The notes: a model not told the origin generated them from the letters alone. 51,076 nt of DNA from Anaerobiospirillum sp. NML120449 (GCF_023051105.1 NZ_JALKIL010000036.1:1-51076); one strand, 5' to 3'. Positions 37,096-46,257 are shown, numbered from the stretch's first letter. Made by a program: numbers and translations.

Positions 37096-39981
37096 ATGTC
37101 CAAGCGCTCCGCATCCTCAGGAAAATCAACCGGCAGGTCATCCCGGGCCTCTGCAGCTCCAGCCACAGCCCCAGACGCTGACACCAGCATCAGCGCGGCA
37201 TCTGCAGTCATCGGCACCGCCGGCTCTGGCGCAGATGCAGCAAGCTCGCGAGCCGCTGCGGACACTGGCAGAGGCACTGGCTGTGCGGCTCACACTCAGG
37301 ACAGCCATGACAAAGAGCCCTTTGAGCCCGGTCTATTTGCCGGGCTTGAGGGTGACTTTGGCCGTGATGAACCTGAAGAAGAGCAACCATCTCAAAGCCG
37401 GTCCGGCAAAGGACAGAGATCTCAGTCAGACAGGGGTGCCAAAGGCAAACGCGCCACCAGAGGCAAGAGCCGCTCTGGATCTGGCAGCTCAAAAGATCAG
37501 AGCATAACTGACGCTGAGGCAGATGATTCAGGCTCTCTAGCCGTCGATGCGGCAACCGGTGAAAGCGCCTCAGGCAGTAGCAAAGGCGCATCCGGCAACA
37601 AGGCCTGTGACGCTGGCAGCAAGGGCGGGAAAAAGAGCAGCCGTGCCGGATCGGGCAAGGGTAAGAAAAAAGATAAAGATCCACTGCCTCAGTCTGATCT
37701 CTATGACAGTCTGCCTGAGAGCATGAAGCGCATGGCTCAGGGCATCAAGCCTGAAGAGCCGCCACCACCGCCTGAGGAGGATATTAAGCGCTGGGTAGCT
37801 CAGGCCACCCGTGCTGAGGCTCCTGATCCTTTTGAGGCCGTAATGGGCTCCGATCCGATCAGCAGGGCCAGCAATCCCATAGGAATTGGTTCATTTTTCC
37901 AGGATGATGAGGAAAATGATGCCTCCTATGTGGTGGATGAAAACTCGCGTCTGCGCTACCGACCTACAGAAAAGCAAAAGCGCCTGCTTGAGAGCATGCC
38001 TCCGGTGCTCGATGCTGAGGACCTGCGTGAGCGCCGTCATGACAGAAGCTTTAAAAGCAGTGCCGAGCTTGATCCCTCGGTAGACCTTACTGAGCTTGAG
38101 CTGCTGCGCAAGCGCAGGCTGTGGGAGCGTTTTTACCGACGCCTTGAAGAAAAGCTGCGCGATGAAGATGAGCAGCGCCGTCAGGGTACCCATGCCGAAC
38201 TGCAGGTAGAGCGCATGAACTCTACCTCAAGTGATTACTTTGGTCCCAATCTGCTGGCCACCGAGGGCCGTGGTTCCCAGTCATTTTTTGCCGAATCTGA
38301 TATCAGGGCGGTAAATGACAGCAATTATGTGGACGAAAGTAATTCGCGTATCCATATTCCCAACACCATGGATCCGCCGCGCCCGCTTTTTATCACCACT
38401 CATCTGGAGCGCCCGGCCAAACCAAATCTGCGCTCACTGCTTGAGAGCACCTACGATGACCTGGCTCCGCTAAAGCAACCGGCAGCCCCGCCAGCTTCTG
38501 CCGCCGCAGCAGCTGACGCTGCCGCCACAGCCAGGGAAGCCGCTGCAGCCGCAGCTGCGTCCCGTGTGCCTGCTGCTCAGGCGGAGGCGACTGATGCTGC
38601 AGCCGGTTTGACTGCAAAATCGGCAACTGATGGCGTTGTGCCTGAGGGTGTGGTCAGAATGCATCCTGCTGCCCGTCGGGCAGCGAGCAGTCCTGCTGGC
38701 GTAAGGCGCAGTGAGCTTGATGAGATGGTACGTCGCGGCACGGCAGCCGTACAGGCTGACAGCCCGGCTGGCTGCAGCCACAGCGCCGCTGGCGGCGCTG
38801 CTGGCGGTGGCAACGTACGCGAGGTGCACCTGGGCATTGAGGCTGCGGGCCGTTCGCACTCAGGTGAAGAGGCTCAGGGCAAACATGCTGCCTGTGAGAG
38901 CCTGATGAAAGCTGTCAGTCAAAGCCGCCGTCATTACAGCCTGCATGTCTCAGGCCGGCGCACAGGATCACCTGCTGCCGGTCTTATGACCATGCAGCAG
39001 CAAATCTGTTTTGTTGTTGATCTCACGGGTATGCCCTGCATGCCGCTTAACCGTGATGAGGCTGACTTTCTGATTGCCGCCGGTGAGGCCGATGCTGTAG
39101 AGGATGACGTTATCAGACTGCGCATGCGCCGTGATGACGCCCTGCCTAATGAAAGTTATGTTCACGATCTGACATCTGCTGCACTGGATATTCCGCCACC
39201 TGGCTCCATACGACTGCTGGTAGAGCTTGGTGACTGTGCTCTGTTGCGTGTAGTTAATGGGCAGGAGCTTATCCATCAGGAAAAATGGCTGCTGCCACCG
39301 CTGCTTGATGATATCTGCCATGGCCGCCTGACTGAGGTCGATGAGGACAGTGAAGACAGCTCCCGCCCCGACCGGTCTGACGCCACCTCAGCCGATACAG
39401 AGAAGACGGGCTCACAGGAGGCTTGCTGCCATGAGACGTCTTGTCAGGAGCTGGCCACTGAGGAACTGTCAGGGCCGTGTACTGGAAACATGAGCGCATT
39501 AGCTGGAGCACCTGGCACCTTCTTCGGTATCGACTGGGAGCACAGCGGTGTTCAGGACTACCTGCAGCTGCGTGCTCAGTCTGTAAAAGCTGAAGTGGCG
39601 GCGTCTGATGACGCTGAGGATAAGGCATATGCCTCCGGGACTGAGGCTTGCGGAATGGCTGGCCGGGTAGCTGGCTGTGCCGCCCTTGACGGCATGAGCA
39701 TGAGCTTTGGCGATGGCAGTGAGCCTGAACTTGAAGAGTCAGTGGCCGACGCAGGTAACAGTCAGGTCAGGACTGCACGGCCGCGCTGCATGATGCGCCT
39801 TGCTGACGGAAGGGAGATTGATCTCAACAGTCCTGAGTTTGAAAGGCAGCTTAACAATCTGCTGGGCGACTACTGCCGCGCTCTTGCCGGACGTGTCACC
39901 CGCCTGCGCAGCCTTATGCCGGTCTCCACTGTGGAGACTGCTGCATTAAGCTACAATTACGATCGCATTTTCACCAGCTGA
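37096..39981 (+). CDS. Degenerate IscB/RRXRR-like protein with long disordered N-terminus
   Basis: 961 residues. About the first 200 are Ser/Gly/Lys/Ala-rich and look disordered. A charged helical part (ELLRKRRLWERFYRRLEEKL) and an Ala-rich linker follow. From residue 637 ICFVVDLTGMPCMPLNRDEA ... IRLRM matches the PLMP/RRXRR domain of IscB-type proteins (PCMP at 647-650). SIRLLVELGDCALLRVVNG (about 704-722) fits the RuvC-I strand, with E710 where Asp is expected and the GS lost. HSGVQDYLQLR (816-826) sits where the arginine bridge helix should be. RVTRLRSLMPVS (933-944) matches the WVxRLRRLAPVS segment before RuvC-II, and the protein ends just after. No HNH and no RuvC-III are present. It is probably non-catalytic; an RNA- or DNA-binding role is inference. 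AGGCGG precedes the ATG. Confidence 0.5.
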   Translation: MSKRSASSGKSTGRSSRASAAPATAPDADTSISAASAVIGTAGSGADAASSRAAADTGRGTGCAAHTQDSHDKEPFEPGLFAGLEGDFGRDEPEEEQPSQSRSGKGQRSQSDRGAKGKRATRGKSRSGSGSSKDQSITDAEADDSGSLAVDAATGESASGSSKGASGNKACDAGSKGGKKSSRAGSGKGKKKDKDPLPQSDLYDSLPESMKRMAQGIKPEEPPPPPEEDIKRWVAQATRAEAPDPFEAVMGSDPISRASNPIGIGSFFQDDEENDASYVVDENSRLRYRPTEKQKRLLESMPPVLDAEDLRERRHDRSFKSSAELDPSVDLTELELLRKRRLWERFYRRLEEKLRDEDEQRRQGTHAELQVERMNSTSSDYFGPNLLATEGRGSQSFFAESDIRAVNDSNYVDESNSRIHIPNTMDPPRPLFITTHLERPAKPNLRSLLESTYDDLAPLKQPAAPPASAAAAADAAATAREAAAAAAASRVPAAQAEATDAAAGLTAKSATDGVVPEGVVRMHPAARRAASSPAGVRRSELDEMVRRGTAAVQADSPAGCSHSAAGGAAGGGNVREVHLGIEAAGRSHSGEEAQGKHAACESLMKAVSQSRRHYSLHVSGRRTGSPAAGLMTMQQQICFVVDLTGMPCMPLNRDEADFLIAAGEADAVEDDVIRLRMRRDDALPNESYVHDLTSAALDIPPPGSIRLLVELGDCALLRVVNGQELIHQEKWLLPPLLDDICHGRLTEVDEDSEDSSRPDRSDATSADTEKTGSQEACCHETSCQELATEELSGPCTGNMSALAGAPGTFFGIDWEHSGVQDYLQLRAQSVKAEVAASDDAEDKAYASGTEACGMAGRVAGCAALDGMSMSFGDGSEPELEESVADAGNSQVRTARPRCMMRLADGREIDLNSPEFERQLNNLLGDYCRALAGRVTRLRSLMPVSTVETAALSYNYDRIFTS

Positions 39982-40123
39982 CCGGGCCACAACTGGCAAG
40001 GTTAAGGCCCTGATTACTGAGCCGGCCTGTATGTCTGGCTCCAGAGCCTGAGACCCATGGGCCTGACATTTAACTGGTAACGCTACACGTGTCTGACAAC
40101 GGACCTGACAGAGGAAATAAGCC

Positions 40124-41542
40124 ATGGAAAAACATGACCAGGAATTTATCACTTCCCTGATCGACTATTGCAATGACAGGCTCGAGCTCATCAGTGAGTT
40201 TGATACTCTGGCTGACAACTTTGCGGCTCTGTTTGCCTGCCATGAGCGCATGAGCGCTGCCCTGCCAGCCGTAAACAGTACCCCTGTGTCAGATGAGCGC
40301 TCAGGCAGTGATGCCGACGAGTCAGGAGCGAGGGAAGACAATGCTCCGGTATTAAATGACAAGGGTGAAGAGCTTACCGGTGCAGCTCTAGAGGCTAACC
40401 GCGTTATCAGCGCTATCCTTGACCAGTATAAGAAAAAGACCGCCGCCCGCAGTAACAACTCTGGCAAAGCCAAAGCAAAGAGCAAGGCCCGAGACGCTGA
40501 TGCAGACAGCTCTGCCAAGGGCAAGGGTAATGGCAAGGTTAACGTTAATGGCAAGGGTAATGGCAAGGCCACAGGCAATGCTCATGAAGCCGGTGCAAAA
40601 GGCAGTAATGGCCACAGCAGTGGTCAGGCTGATAAGGCCCATGCTCAGGATAAGGGCAAGGCAAAGGGCTCTGCCCGTCCATTTGCTGTCAGCCTTGATG
40701 AAGTATCCCATCCTGAGAGTGTTTATGCTGATTACTATGAATTTGCCGGTATCTTTACTGAAACAAAGGATAAGGAGCAGCTCTTTGGTGAGTTTTTAAA
40801 TCCTGAAAGTGAAGATCACGACACTCTCTTTGAGAACATTGGTATTTTTACCCATGTGCAGACTGCAGCTCTTAACCGTCAGGTAATTAAGGTAAATGAG
40901 GATGCCAGCCGCTACTGCGACCTCAACAACCTGCTCAATACCTGCGATGTACTGAGCTCACTGCCATGCTGGAATGTGATTCTGGACCTTTCGGCCCTTA
41001 AAGATTGCGGTCCTGTTCAGGGCATGATGTTCTCCCGCCTTACTCTGGTACGTCCTGACAAAGCAGAACAGCCATTTACCTCAGCTGCAGCCGATGAGGC
41101 CTTTTTCCTTGAAGAGCCGGCTCTGGCACTGTTAATTGACGGCACCTGGGAAAGCATAGGCATGGGTGCCCTGCTTGATAATGACCGCACAGTAAGTGAC
41201 CTGGTTCGTGAGCTGGCTTCGAACATCAGCAACTGGACTTACAAAGAGGGAGATATCCCTACTCTGTATGAGCGCGAGCAGCTGCCAGAGCCAGACTGGG
41301 ATGAGACTGAGCATATTATCGACCCGGCCTTAAGCAAGGACAGACTGGCCACAGCCCTGTACCACGCTTTCCGCTATCTGGTTCATGTCATTACTCATAC
41401 CGAGCAGCTCAAAGATGAAAAGGGCAATACCGCTCTGCCATCAAACTACAGTGGCCCGGCCCTGCCAGCAGACAGTGAGAAATTCATCGAGGCCCTCAAG
41501 GCCCGCCTCAAGTGCGAAGAATTCAGCGTACTGACCTTCTAA
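40124..41542 (+). CDS. Unknown protein, possible AcrVA2-like family member (B)
   Basis: A 472-residue soluble protein with a strong ribosome binding site (GAGGAAATAAGCC before ATG). A helical N-terminus (1-45) is followed by a disordered Lys/Gly/Asn-rich stretch (about 105-185) with KGKGNGK repeats, then a folded C-terminal domain. That domain contains LNNLLNTCDVLSSLPCWNVILDLS (268-290), LALLIDGTWESIGMGALL (334-351), TVSDLVRELASNI (356-368) and LATALYHAFRYLVHVI (408-423). The succession of LP-x-W-x-V-x-x-D, L-x-DG, then a Tyr-rich helix resembles the gene at 36019 and, more faintly, AcrVA2. It may be a paralogue of that gene with a different N-terminus. Function unknown. Confidence 0.35.
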   Translation: MEKHDQEFITSLIDYCNDRLELISEFDTLADNFAALFACHERMSAALPAVNSTPVSDERSGSDADESGAREDNAPVLNDKGEELTGAALEANRVISAILDQYKKKTAARSNNSGKAKAKSKARDADADSSAKGKGNGKVNVNGKGNGKATGNAHEAGAKGSNGHSSGQADKAHAQDKGKAKGSARPFAVSLDEVSHPESVYADYYEFAGIFTETKDKEQLFGEFLNPESEDHDTLFENIGIFTHVQTAALNRQVIKVNEDASRYCDLNNLLNTCDVLSSLPCWNVILDLSALKDCGPVQGMMFSRLTLVRPDKAEQPFTSAAADEAFFLEEPALALLIDGTWESIGMGALLDNDRTVSDLVRELASNISNWTYKEGDIPTLYEREQLPEPDWDETEHIIDPALSKDRLATALYHAFRYLVHVITHTEQLKDEKGNTALPSNYSGPALPADSEKFIEALKARLKCEEFSVLTF

Positions 41543-42284
41543 CCACTAACAGACCACCATCGCACTGCATGACTGCCATGCTGGCCATAATCGCGCTGTC
41601 CCACTGCCAGACTGCCCGTACGTACTACTGTCAGACAGCCCGTACACACGACTGACATGCCGCCAGTACGCACGACTGACAGGCTGCAAGCCATGATTCC
41701 AGGTATCCATGAATGATGGATGCCCGGGAAGCAGGACAGCCAGGCTCACCTGATACCAGACAGTAAGACAGCCATGTGAGGCTGATAAGCTATTTGTAGG
41801 CATGGCTTTATTACATGCCTCTGCAAAGCAGCAGCTGGTGCCGTCTCCATCATGGTAAGCAACGCAGCTAATTATCACTCAGGGGCGCAGTCTGCAGGGC
41901 ATAAGACAGCCCATACAAATGGCAGCGGCAGCTCAGGTCTGATCCTGTCTTCATGCTCAGGGCCGGTTTATACCGGCCCTGCTGCATTTAAAGAGCAATA
42001 GCTCTGCAGCTGCACCATCAATTCGGCAGATGCACCTGGCTGCATTTACGGACCAGCCCCTCTCTTTCTTTGCTCCGACTCATGCTCATGAGTCATACTG
42101 CAGTTTTATAAAGCTCTATGCTGTGCTCAGTCCAGGACAACAGTGACATAATCATGTCCCCTGCTCTACTGGCTGGTCCATGACAGTTAATACAGATTCA
42201 AGGCTCTGGCCGCTGCACGTTATGGCTGCACTGACCTCATGTTGTGCCCTTGCACCATGGGGCCCTTATTCATGGCAAAAGCTC
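41543..42284. other. Gap upstream of rsfS, no gene seen
   Basis: No supported frame. It contains repeated ACTGCC/CGTAC words (41560-41690) and ends at the rsfS promoter. It is the right edge of the stretch inserted between nadD and rsfS. Confidence 0.4.
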
Positions 42285-42313
42285 TTGCAAAATCGCCCCT
42301 TGTGGGGTATAAA
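42285..42313 (+). promoter_or_regulatory. Sigma70 promoter for rsfS-rlmH
   Basis: TTGCAA (42285-42290), a 17-bp spacer, then TATAAA (42308-42313). Transcription would start near 42320, about 140 nt before rsfS. Confidence 0.6.
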
Positions 42314-42462
42314 CTATCGATTTTGTTCACCAGTGGCTGCAAAGGCCTTTTATTGGCTGAAACTGACATAATTCAGAGGGAAAAGTACTCTGAAGATGCC
42401 TGCGGTGACATCCCGGGATGACAGTTCCCGGAGAGTTAAGATTAATTTAGGAAGTATTTTCT

Positions 42463-42831
42463 TTGTACAGCTCAAAAGATTACACCACTGAGCAGCTCCT
42501 TGAGCTTGCCCTTGCCTCTCTTGATTCCTCCAAGGCTCAGGACACTGTCCATATTGATGTTCATGAGCACTGCTCCATTGCCGATGTCATGGTAATCACC
42601 ACCGGTACCTCCAACCGTCATGTCAGCGCCATGGCAGACCGTCTGGTTGAGTATCTGGCCAAACACGACATTCACGGCGTATCTGTCTCAGGTGAGCAGG
42701 AAGGCAAGTGGGTAATTGTTGATATCGATACCGTAATGGTACACATCCTTCAGGAAAGTGAGCGTCAGCGTTATCAGCTGGAAAACCTCTACAAGTGCAT
42801 GGCCGCAGGCCTTACCGAAGACGAGGCCTGA
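42463..42831 (+). CDS. rsfS: Ribosomal silencing factor RsfS
   Basis: 122 residues (E. coli 105). RsfS binds ribosomal protein uL14 and blocks subunit joining when nutrients are short. Diagnostic segments are IADVMVITTGTSNRHVSAMAD and GKWVIVDIDTVMVHIL. The start is a TTG at 42463 with AGGA about 9 nt upstream; no ATG is available before the conserved core. It is followed 19 nt later by rlmH, its normal partner. Confidence 0.93.
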   Translation: MYSSKDYTTEQLLELALASLDSSKAQDTVHIDVHEHCSIADVMVITTGTSNRHVSAMADRLVEYLAKHDIHGVSVSGEQEGKWVIVDIDTVMVHILQESERQRYQLENLYKCMAAGLTEDEA

Positions 42832-42850
42832 TACTGAGGCGGCAGCGGCA

Positions 42851-43321
42851 ATGAAATTTATTCTTCTGGCTGTAGGCACCAAAATGCCAGCCTGGATTAC
42901 TACCGGTTTTACCGAGTATCAGAAGCGTATGCCTCCCCACATGCAGCTGGTTCTTCAGGAGATTGAACCGGTGCGCCGTACAGGCAAGAGCACCTCGGAC
43001 AAGGCCAGGGAAATCGAGGCCAAAGCCATTCTTGAAGCTCTGCCAAAGCGTGCCCATGTGGTAGCACTTGATGAACATGGCCGCCAGTACACCTCAATGG
43101 AGCTGGCCGACAAAATTCATGACTACCAGCAGCTGGGCAGCGATGTGGTTATCATCATTGGTGGTCCTGAGGGACTGACCCGTGAGGTGCTTGATCGGGC
43201 CAATGAAACCATTTCCCTGTCAAAGCTGACCCTGCCTCATCCGCTGGTACGCGTATTCATTGCAGAAACGCTCTATCGCGCCTACAGCATAGACGCTGGC
43301 TTGCCTTATCACCGTGCCTGA
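42851..43321 (+). CDS. rlmH: 23S rRNA pseudouridine-1915 N3-methyltransferase RlmH
   Basis: 156 residues (E. coli 155), a SPOUT-fold enzyme that methylates pseudouridine 1915 in helix 69 of 23S rRNA. Conserved motifs are MKFILLAVGTKMPAW at the start, VVIIIGGPEGL in the S-adenosylmethionine knot, and the C-terminal LPYHRA. The ATG at 42851 (GAGGCGG upstream) gives the family N-terminus; the longer frame from 42758 overlaps rsfS and is rejected. Confidence 0.96.
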   Translation: MKFILLAVGTKMPAWITTGFTEYQKRMPPHMQLVLQEIEPVRRTGKSTSDKAREIEAKAILEALPKRAHVVALDEHGRQYTSMELADKIHDYQQLGSDVVIIIGGPEGLTREVLDRANETISLSKLTLPHPLVRVFIAETLYRAYSIDAGLPYHRA

Positions 43322-43410
43322 CAGATAAGCCGCCCAGGTCCGGACCTGACTCTACGCCTGAGCACGGCCTACAGCGCCCGCGCCACAATGCACTCGCGCC
43401 ACCCGGCGCT

Positions 43411-43685
43411 GGCAAAACCGGTCCATGGCCCCATGCTAAGCCAGCATAAGTGCGGGCACAGCGCTGGCATAACCGGTCCATGGCCCCATGCTAAGCCTGC
43501 ATAAGTGCGGGCACTGCGCAGGCATAACCGGCCCATGGCCCCATGCTCAGTCTGCATAAGTGCGGGCACAGCGTCGGCAAAACCGGTCCATGGCCCCATG
43601 CTCAGTCTGCATAAGTGCGGGCACAGCGTCGGCAAAACCGGTCCATGGCCCCATGCTCAGTCTGCATAAGTGCGGGCACAGCGGC
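43411..43685 (+). repeat. 55-bp tandem repeat, 5 copies
   Basis: Units begin at 43411, 43466, 43521, 43576 and 43631, exactly 55 bp each, directly head to tail. Units 4 and 5 are essentially identical and units 1-3 differ at a few positions. Each contains CCGGTCCATGGCCCCATGC and ATAAGTGCGGGCAC. The array lies between rlmH and mrdA. There are no spacers, so it is not a CRISPR. Confidence 0.93.
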
Positions 43686-43810
43686 AGTTCAGGCCTTATC
43701 ATCAGTCTGTCAGTCTGTTAATCATTGACATAGTCTGTAAGTCTGTTTTTCGATGAACCTGCCTGATACTTTGAACTTTCAAAGTGGCAGGCGGTCATAA
43801 AATAAATATC

Positions 43811-43868
43811 CTGGCCATAAGGTAAGGTCTTCGGCTTACCAGAGAACTGTTTCGTTATGGACGGCCAG
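43811..43868 (+). ncRNA. Candidate structured RNA upstream of mrdA
   Basis: A branched fold is possible. CTGG/CCAG (43811-43814 with 43865-43868) stacks on CCATAA/TTATGG (43815-43820 with 43855-43860) with a 4-nt bulge. Inside is a hairpin GGTAAG/CTTACC (43821-43826 with 43835-43840) capped by C(TTCG)G, a very stable tetraloop. It lies about 195 nt before mrdA. It could be a cis-regulatory leader or a small RNA. No known class is recognised. Confidence 0.4.
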
Positions 43869-44062
43869 GCAGTGGCTTATCCCCCATGAGGTCAATCAGG
43901 CCGGTGTGCGGGGTATTTGTTCTGTGATATTGCGGCTCATGTCAGCCAGCAGGCTGCATGATATTGCCCGGATTAGGTACAGGCCCTCTTTCCTCTTCAA
44001 TCCGTCTCTGACTGACTGCCAAAGCAGCTGCAGAGCCCTTTGTGTGTATTCAGGTAGCCTTC

Positions 44063-46075
44063 GTGTTGTTCAAAAAGCGCAAACCAAAGAAGCGTTCGAT
44101 TTTCCAGGAAAAGGTCGAGAAGGTAAAAAGACCTTCTTCCCAGTCAGGCGTAGACAAAAGTGAAGAGCAGGAAGTCCGCATTTTCAGACTGCGTGTATTC
44201 CTGGGCTGCCTGGTCGTAGCTCTGTGCTTTTTAATTCTCTTTGGCAACCTCTACTATCTTCAGGTCATGTCCCACGAGGACTATCAGACCCGCTCCAATG
44301 TAAACCGTATTCGCGTACTGCCAGTAGTCCCGCAGCGCGGCATTATCTACGATCGCAATCATGTGGTACTGGCCGAAAACCGTCCGGTATTCCATCTTAT
44401 TATCTTTCCAAACAAGGAAATATCCACCCTCGATACGGTCAGAAACCTTGACCGTCTGATGAAGCTTGGCCTTACTCAGGCTGACATTGACAATATTCTG
44501 GCTCTGTCACGTACCCGCCAGCGTTTCAAGGGTGTGGAAATTGCCGACTCTCTCAGTGAAGATCAGATCTCCACTTTCTCAGTAAACCGTCACAAGTACC
44601 CTAACGTTCAGATTTCCTCTGACCTCAAGCGTTACTATCCTTTTTCCAGTACTACTACCCATGCTATTGGTTATGTTTCCCGTATCAATGCTGATGACGT
44701 GGAAAAGCTGACCGAGCAGGGCAAAATTGAAAACTACGAAGGCACCTCTGCCATCGGCAAGCTGGGTATTGAGCGCTTTTATGAGGATGAGCTTCACGGT
44801 ACTACAGGATCACGCGAGGTTGAGGTTAACAGCCACGGCCAGATTCTGCGTACTCTCAAGTACAACCCTCCAGTACATGGACGCGACATCACCCTGACTC
44901 TGGACATACGTCTTCAGTACTATGCCCAGGAGCTCCTTGGTGACATGAAGGGAGCCATTGTAGCCATGGAACCGGCTACAGGCGGTATTCTGGCTTTCTA
45001 CTCCAATCCATCCTACGACCCTAATCTGTTCGTACGCGGTATCCGTACCCGTGAGTATTCAGCTCTGCTCAATAACCCGGGACGACCTCTTATTAACCGT
45101 GTTACTCAGGGTGGCTACTCACCGGCCTCCACAATCAAGCCGCTGCTTGCCATCATGGGTCTGAACGAAGGTCTTATTACCCCTACCAGCTCGTTCTTTG
45201 GTGGACCATCTTTCAGTCTGCCTGGCTCTACCCATCGCTTCCGTGACTGGAGAGCATGGGGTCACGGCTGGCTGGACGTATACCGAGCCATTTCTCTTTC
45301 GGCCGATACTTTCTTCTATGACCTTGCTCACAGGGCTACCATTGATACTATTAACAAGTATCTTGATCTCTATGGCTTTGGTAAGGCCTCTGGTATCGAT
45401 ATTCATGAAGAGTCCCTTGGTATCAATCCATCTCAGGAGTGGAAACTCCGCCGTTATAAGCAGGGTTGGCATATAGGCGATACTATCCCTATCGGCATCG
45501 GACAGGGCTACTGGACCACTACTCTTATTCAGCTGGTCAAGGCCAATGCCATGCTGGCTAACCATGGCCGCTTTGTTACCCCGCATCTGATGAAAGATGT
45601 GGTTGACCCAAAGAGCATGAGCATCATCCATAACTTTGAAGATCCTGACACTGGCAAGAGACTTAAGGTCAAGGACAAGAGTTATTTTGATGTGGCTCGT
45701 GCAGGCATGTACCTTGTTATCAACAGCTCTGAGGGCACAGGTCGCCGTGCCTTTGCCAAGACCGAATACAAGGCCGCCGGCAAGTCCGGTACCGCTCAGA
45801 TTGTGGCCATCAAGCAGGGCGAGAAGTATGACGCCAGCGCCCTGAAGACCGAGCACCGTGATAACGCACTGTTTGTAGCTTTTGCCCCTTACTACCGTCC
45901 ACGTATTCTGGTGGGCATCATTCTTGAGAATGAAGGTGGCGGTTCCTCTGTAGCAGCACCGGTAGTACGCAAGATCATGGACCGCTACTTTGAGCTCTAC
46001 CCATCAGGTTACATGGGCGAAAAGGTCCCACAGACCATCAAATTTGGCATGGGTGGCACAGTAGAGGTCAAGTAG
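44063..46075 (+). CDS. mrdA: Penicillin-binding protein 2 (elongasome transpeptidase)
   Basis: A class B PBP that cross-links peptidoglycan during cell elongation with RodA. A cytoplasmic Lys-rich tail is followed by one membrane helix (FLGCLVVALCFLILFGNLYYL), a pedestal domain (PQRGIIYDRNHVVLAENRPV) and the transpeptidase domain. Active-site motifs are ASTIK (nucleophile Ser), SADTFFYDLA (the SxN equivalent usual in PBP2) and KSGTAQ. It has 670 residues from the GTG at 44063, which has CAGGT upstream; a GTG at 44042 would add 7. E. coli PBP2 is 633 residues. The next gene is rodA, as usual. Confidence 0.95.
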   Translation: MLFKKRKPKKRSIFQEKVEKVKRPSSQSGVDKSEEQEVRIFRLRVFLGCLVVALCFLILFGNLYYLQVMSHEDYQTRSNVNRIRVLPVVPQRGIIYDRNHVVLAENRPVFHLIIFPNKEISTLDTVRNLDRLMKLGLTQADIDNILALSRTRQRFKGVEIADSLSEDQISTFSVNRHKYPNVQISSDLKRYYPFSSTTTHAIGYVSRINADDVEKLTEQGKIENYEGTSAIGKLGIERFYEDELHGTTGSREVEVNSHGQILRTLKYNPPVHGRDITLTLDIRLQYYAQELLGDMKGAIVAMEPATGGILAFYSNPSYDPNLFVRGIRTREYSALLNNPGRPLINRVTQGGYSPASTIKPLLAIMGLNEGLITPTSSFFGGPSFSLPGSTHRFRDWRAWGHGWLDVYRAISLSADTFFYDLAHRATIDTINKYLDLYGFGKASGIDIHEESLGINPSQEWKLRRYKQGWHIGDTIPIGIGQGYWTTTLIQLVKANAMLANHGRFVTPHLMKDVVDPKSMSIIHNFEDPDTGKRLKVKDKSYFDVARAGMYLVINSSEGTGRRAFAKTEYKAAGKSGTAQIVAIKQGEKYDASALKTEHRDNALFVAFAPYYRPRILVGIILENEGGGSSVAAPVVRKIMDRYFELYPSGYMGEKVPQTIKFGMGGTVEVK

Positions 46076-46158
46076 TGCAGCTGTTTACAACTGAGCGCAA
46101 ACTCATGCTCGAGGCCCACTGATCACGTGCAGTCGTCTGGTATCTGCTGTCAGAGCAG

Positions 46159-46209
46159 GTAACAATGCATGTAAACAATGCATGTAAACAATGCACGTAA
46201 CCAATGCAG
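46159..46209 (+). repeat. 13-bp direct repeats before rodA
   Basis: GTAAACAATGCAT and variants occur about four times in a row (first copy one base short, last two with single changes), about 50 bp before rodA. Short VNTR-like array. Confidence 0.7.
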
Positions 46210-46257
46210 TACAGTTGCTAATCCTTTTTAATCTCCCCCTGACTGAGGGCAGGACAA

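Noticed and set aside
43411..43685. CRISPR-like regular repeats
   Set aside because: The 55-bp units abut directly with no variable spacers, and no cas gene is nearby.
45119..45856. 245-aa minus-strand open frame
   Set aside because: Lies entirely within mrdA, whose protein is certain; it is an antisense shadow.
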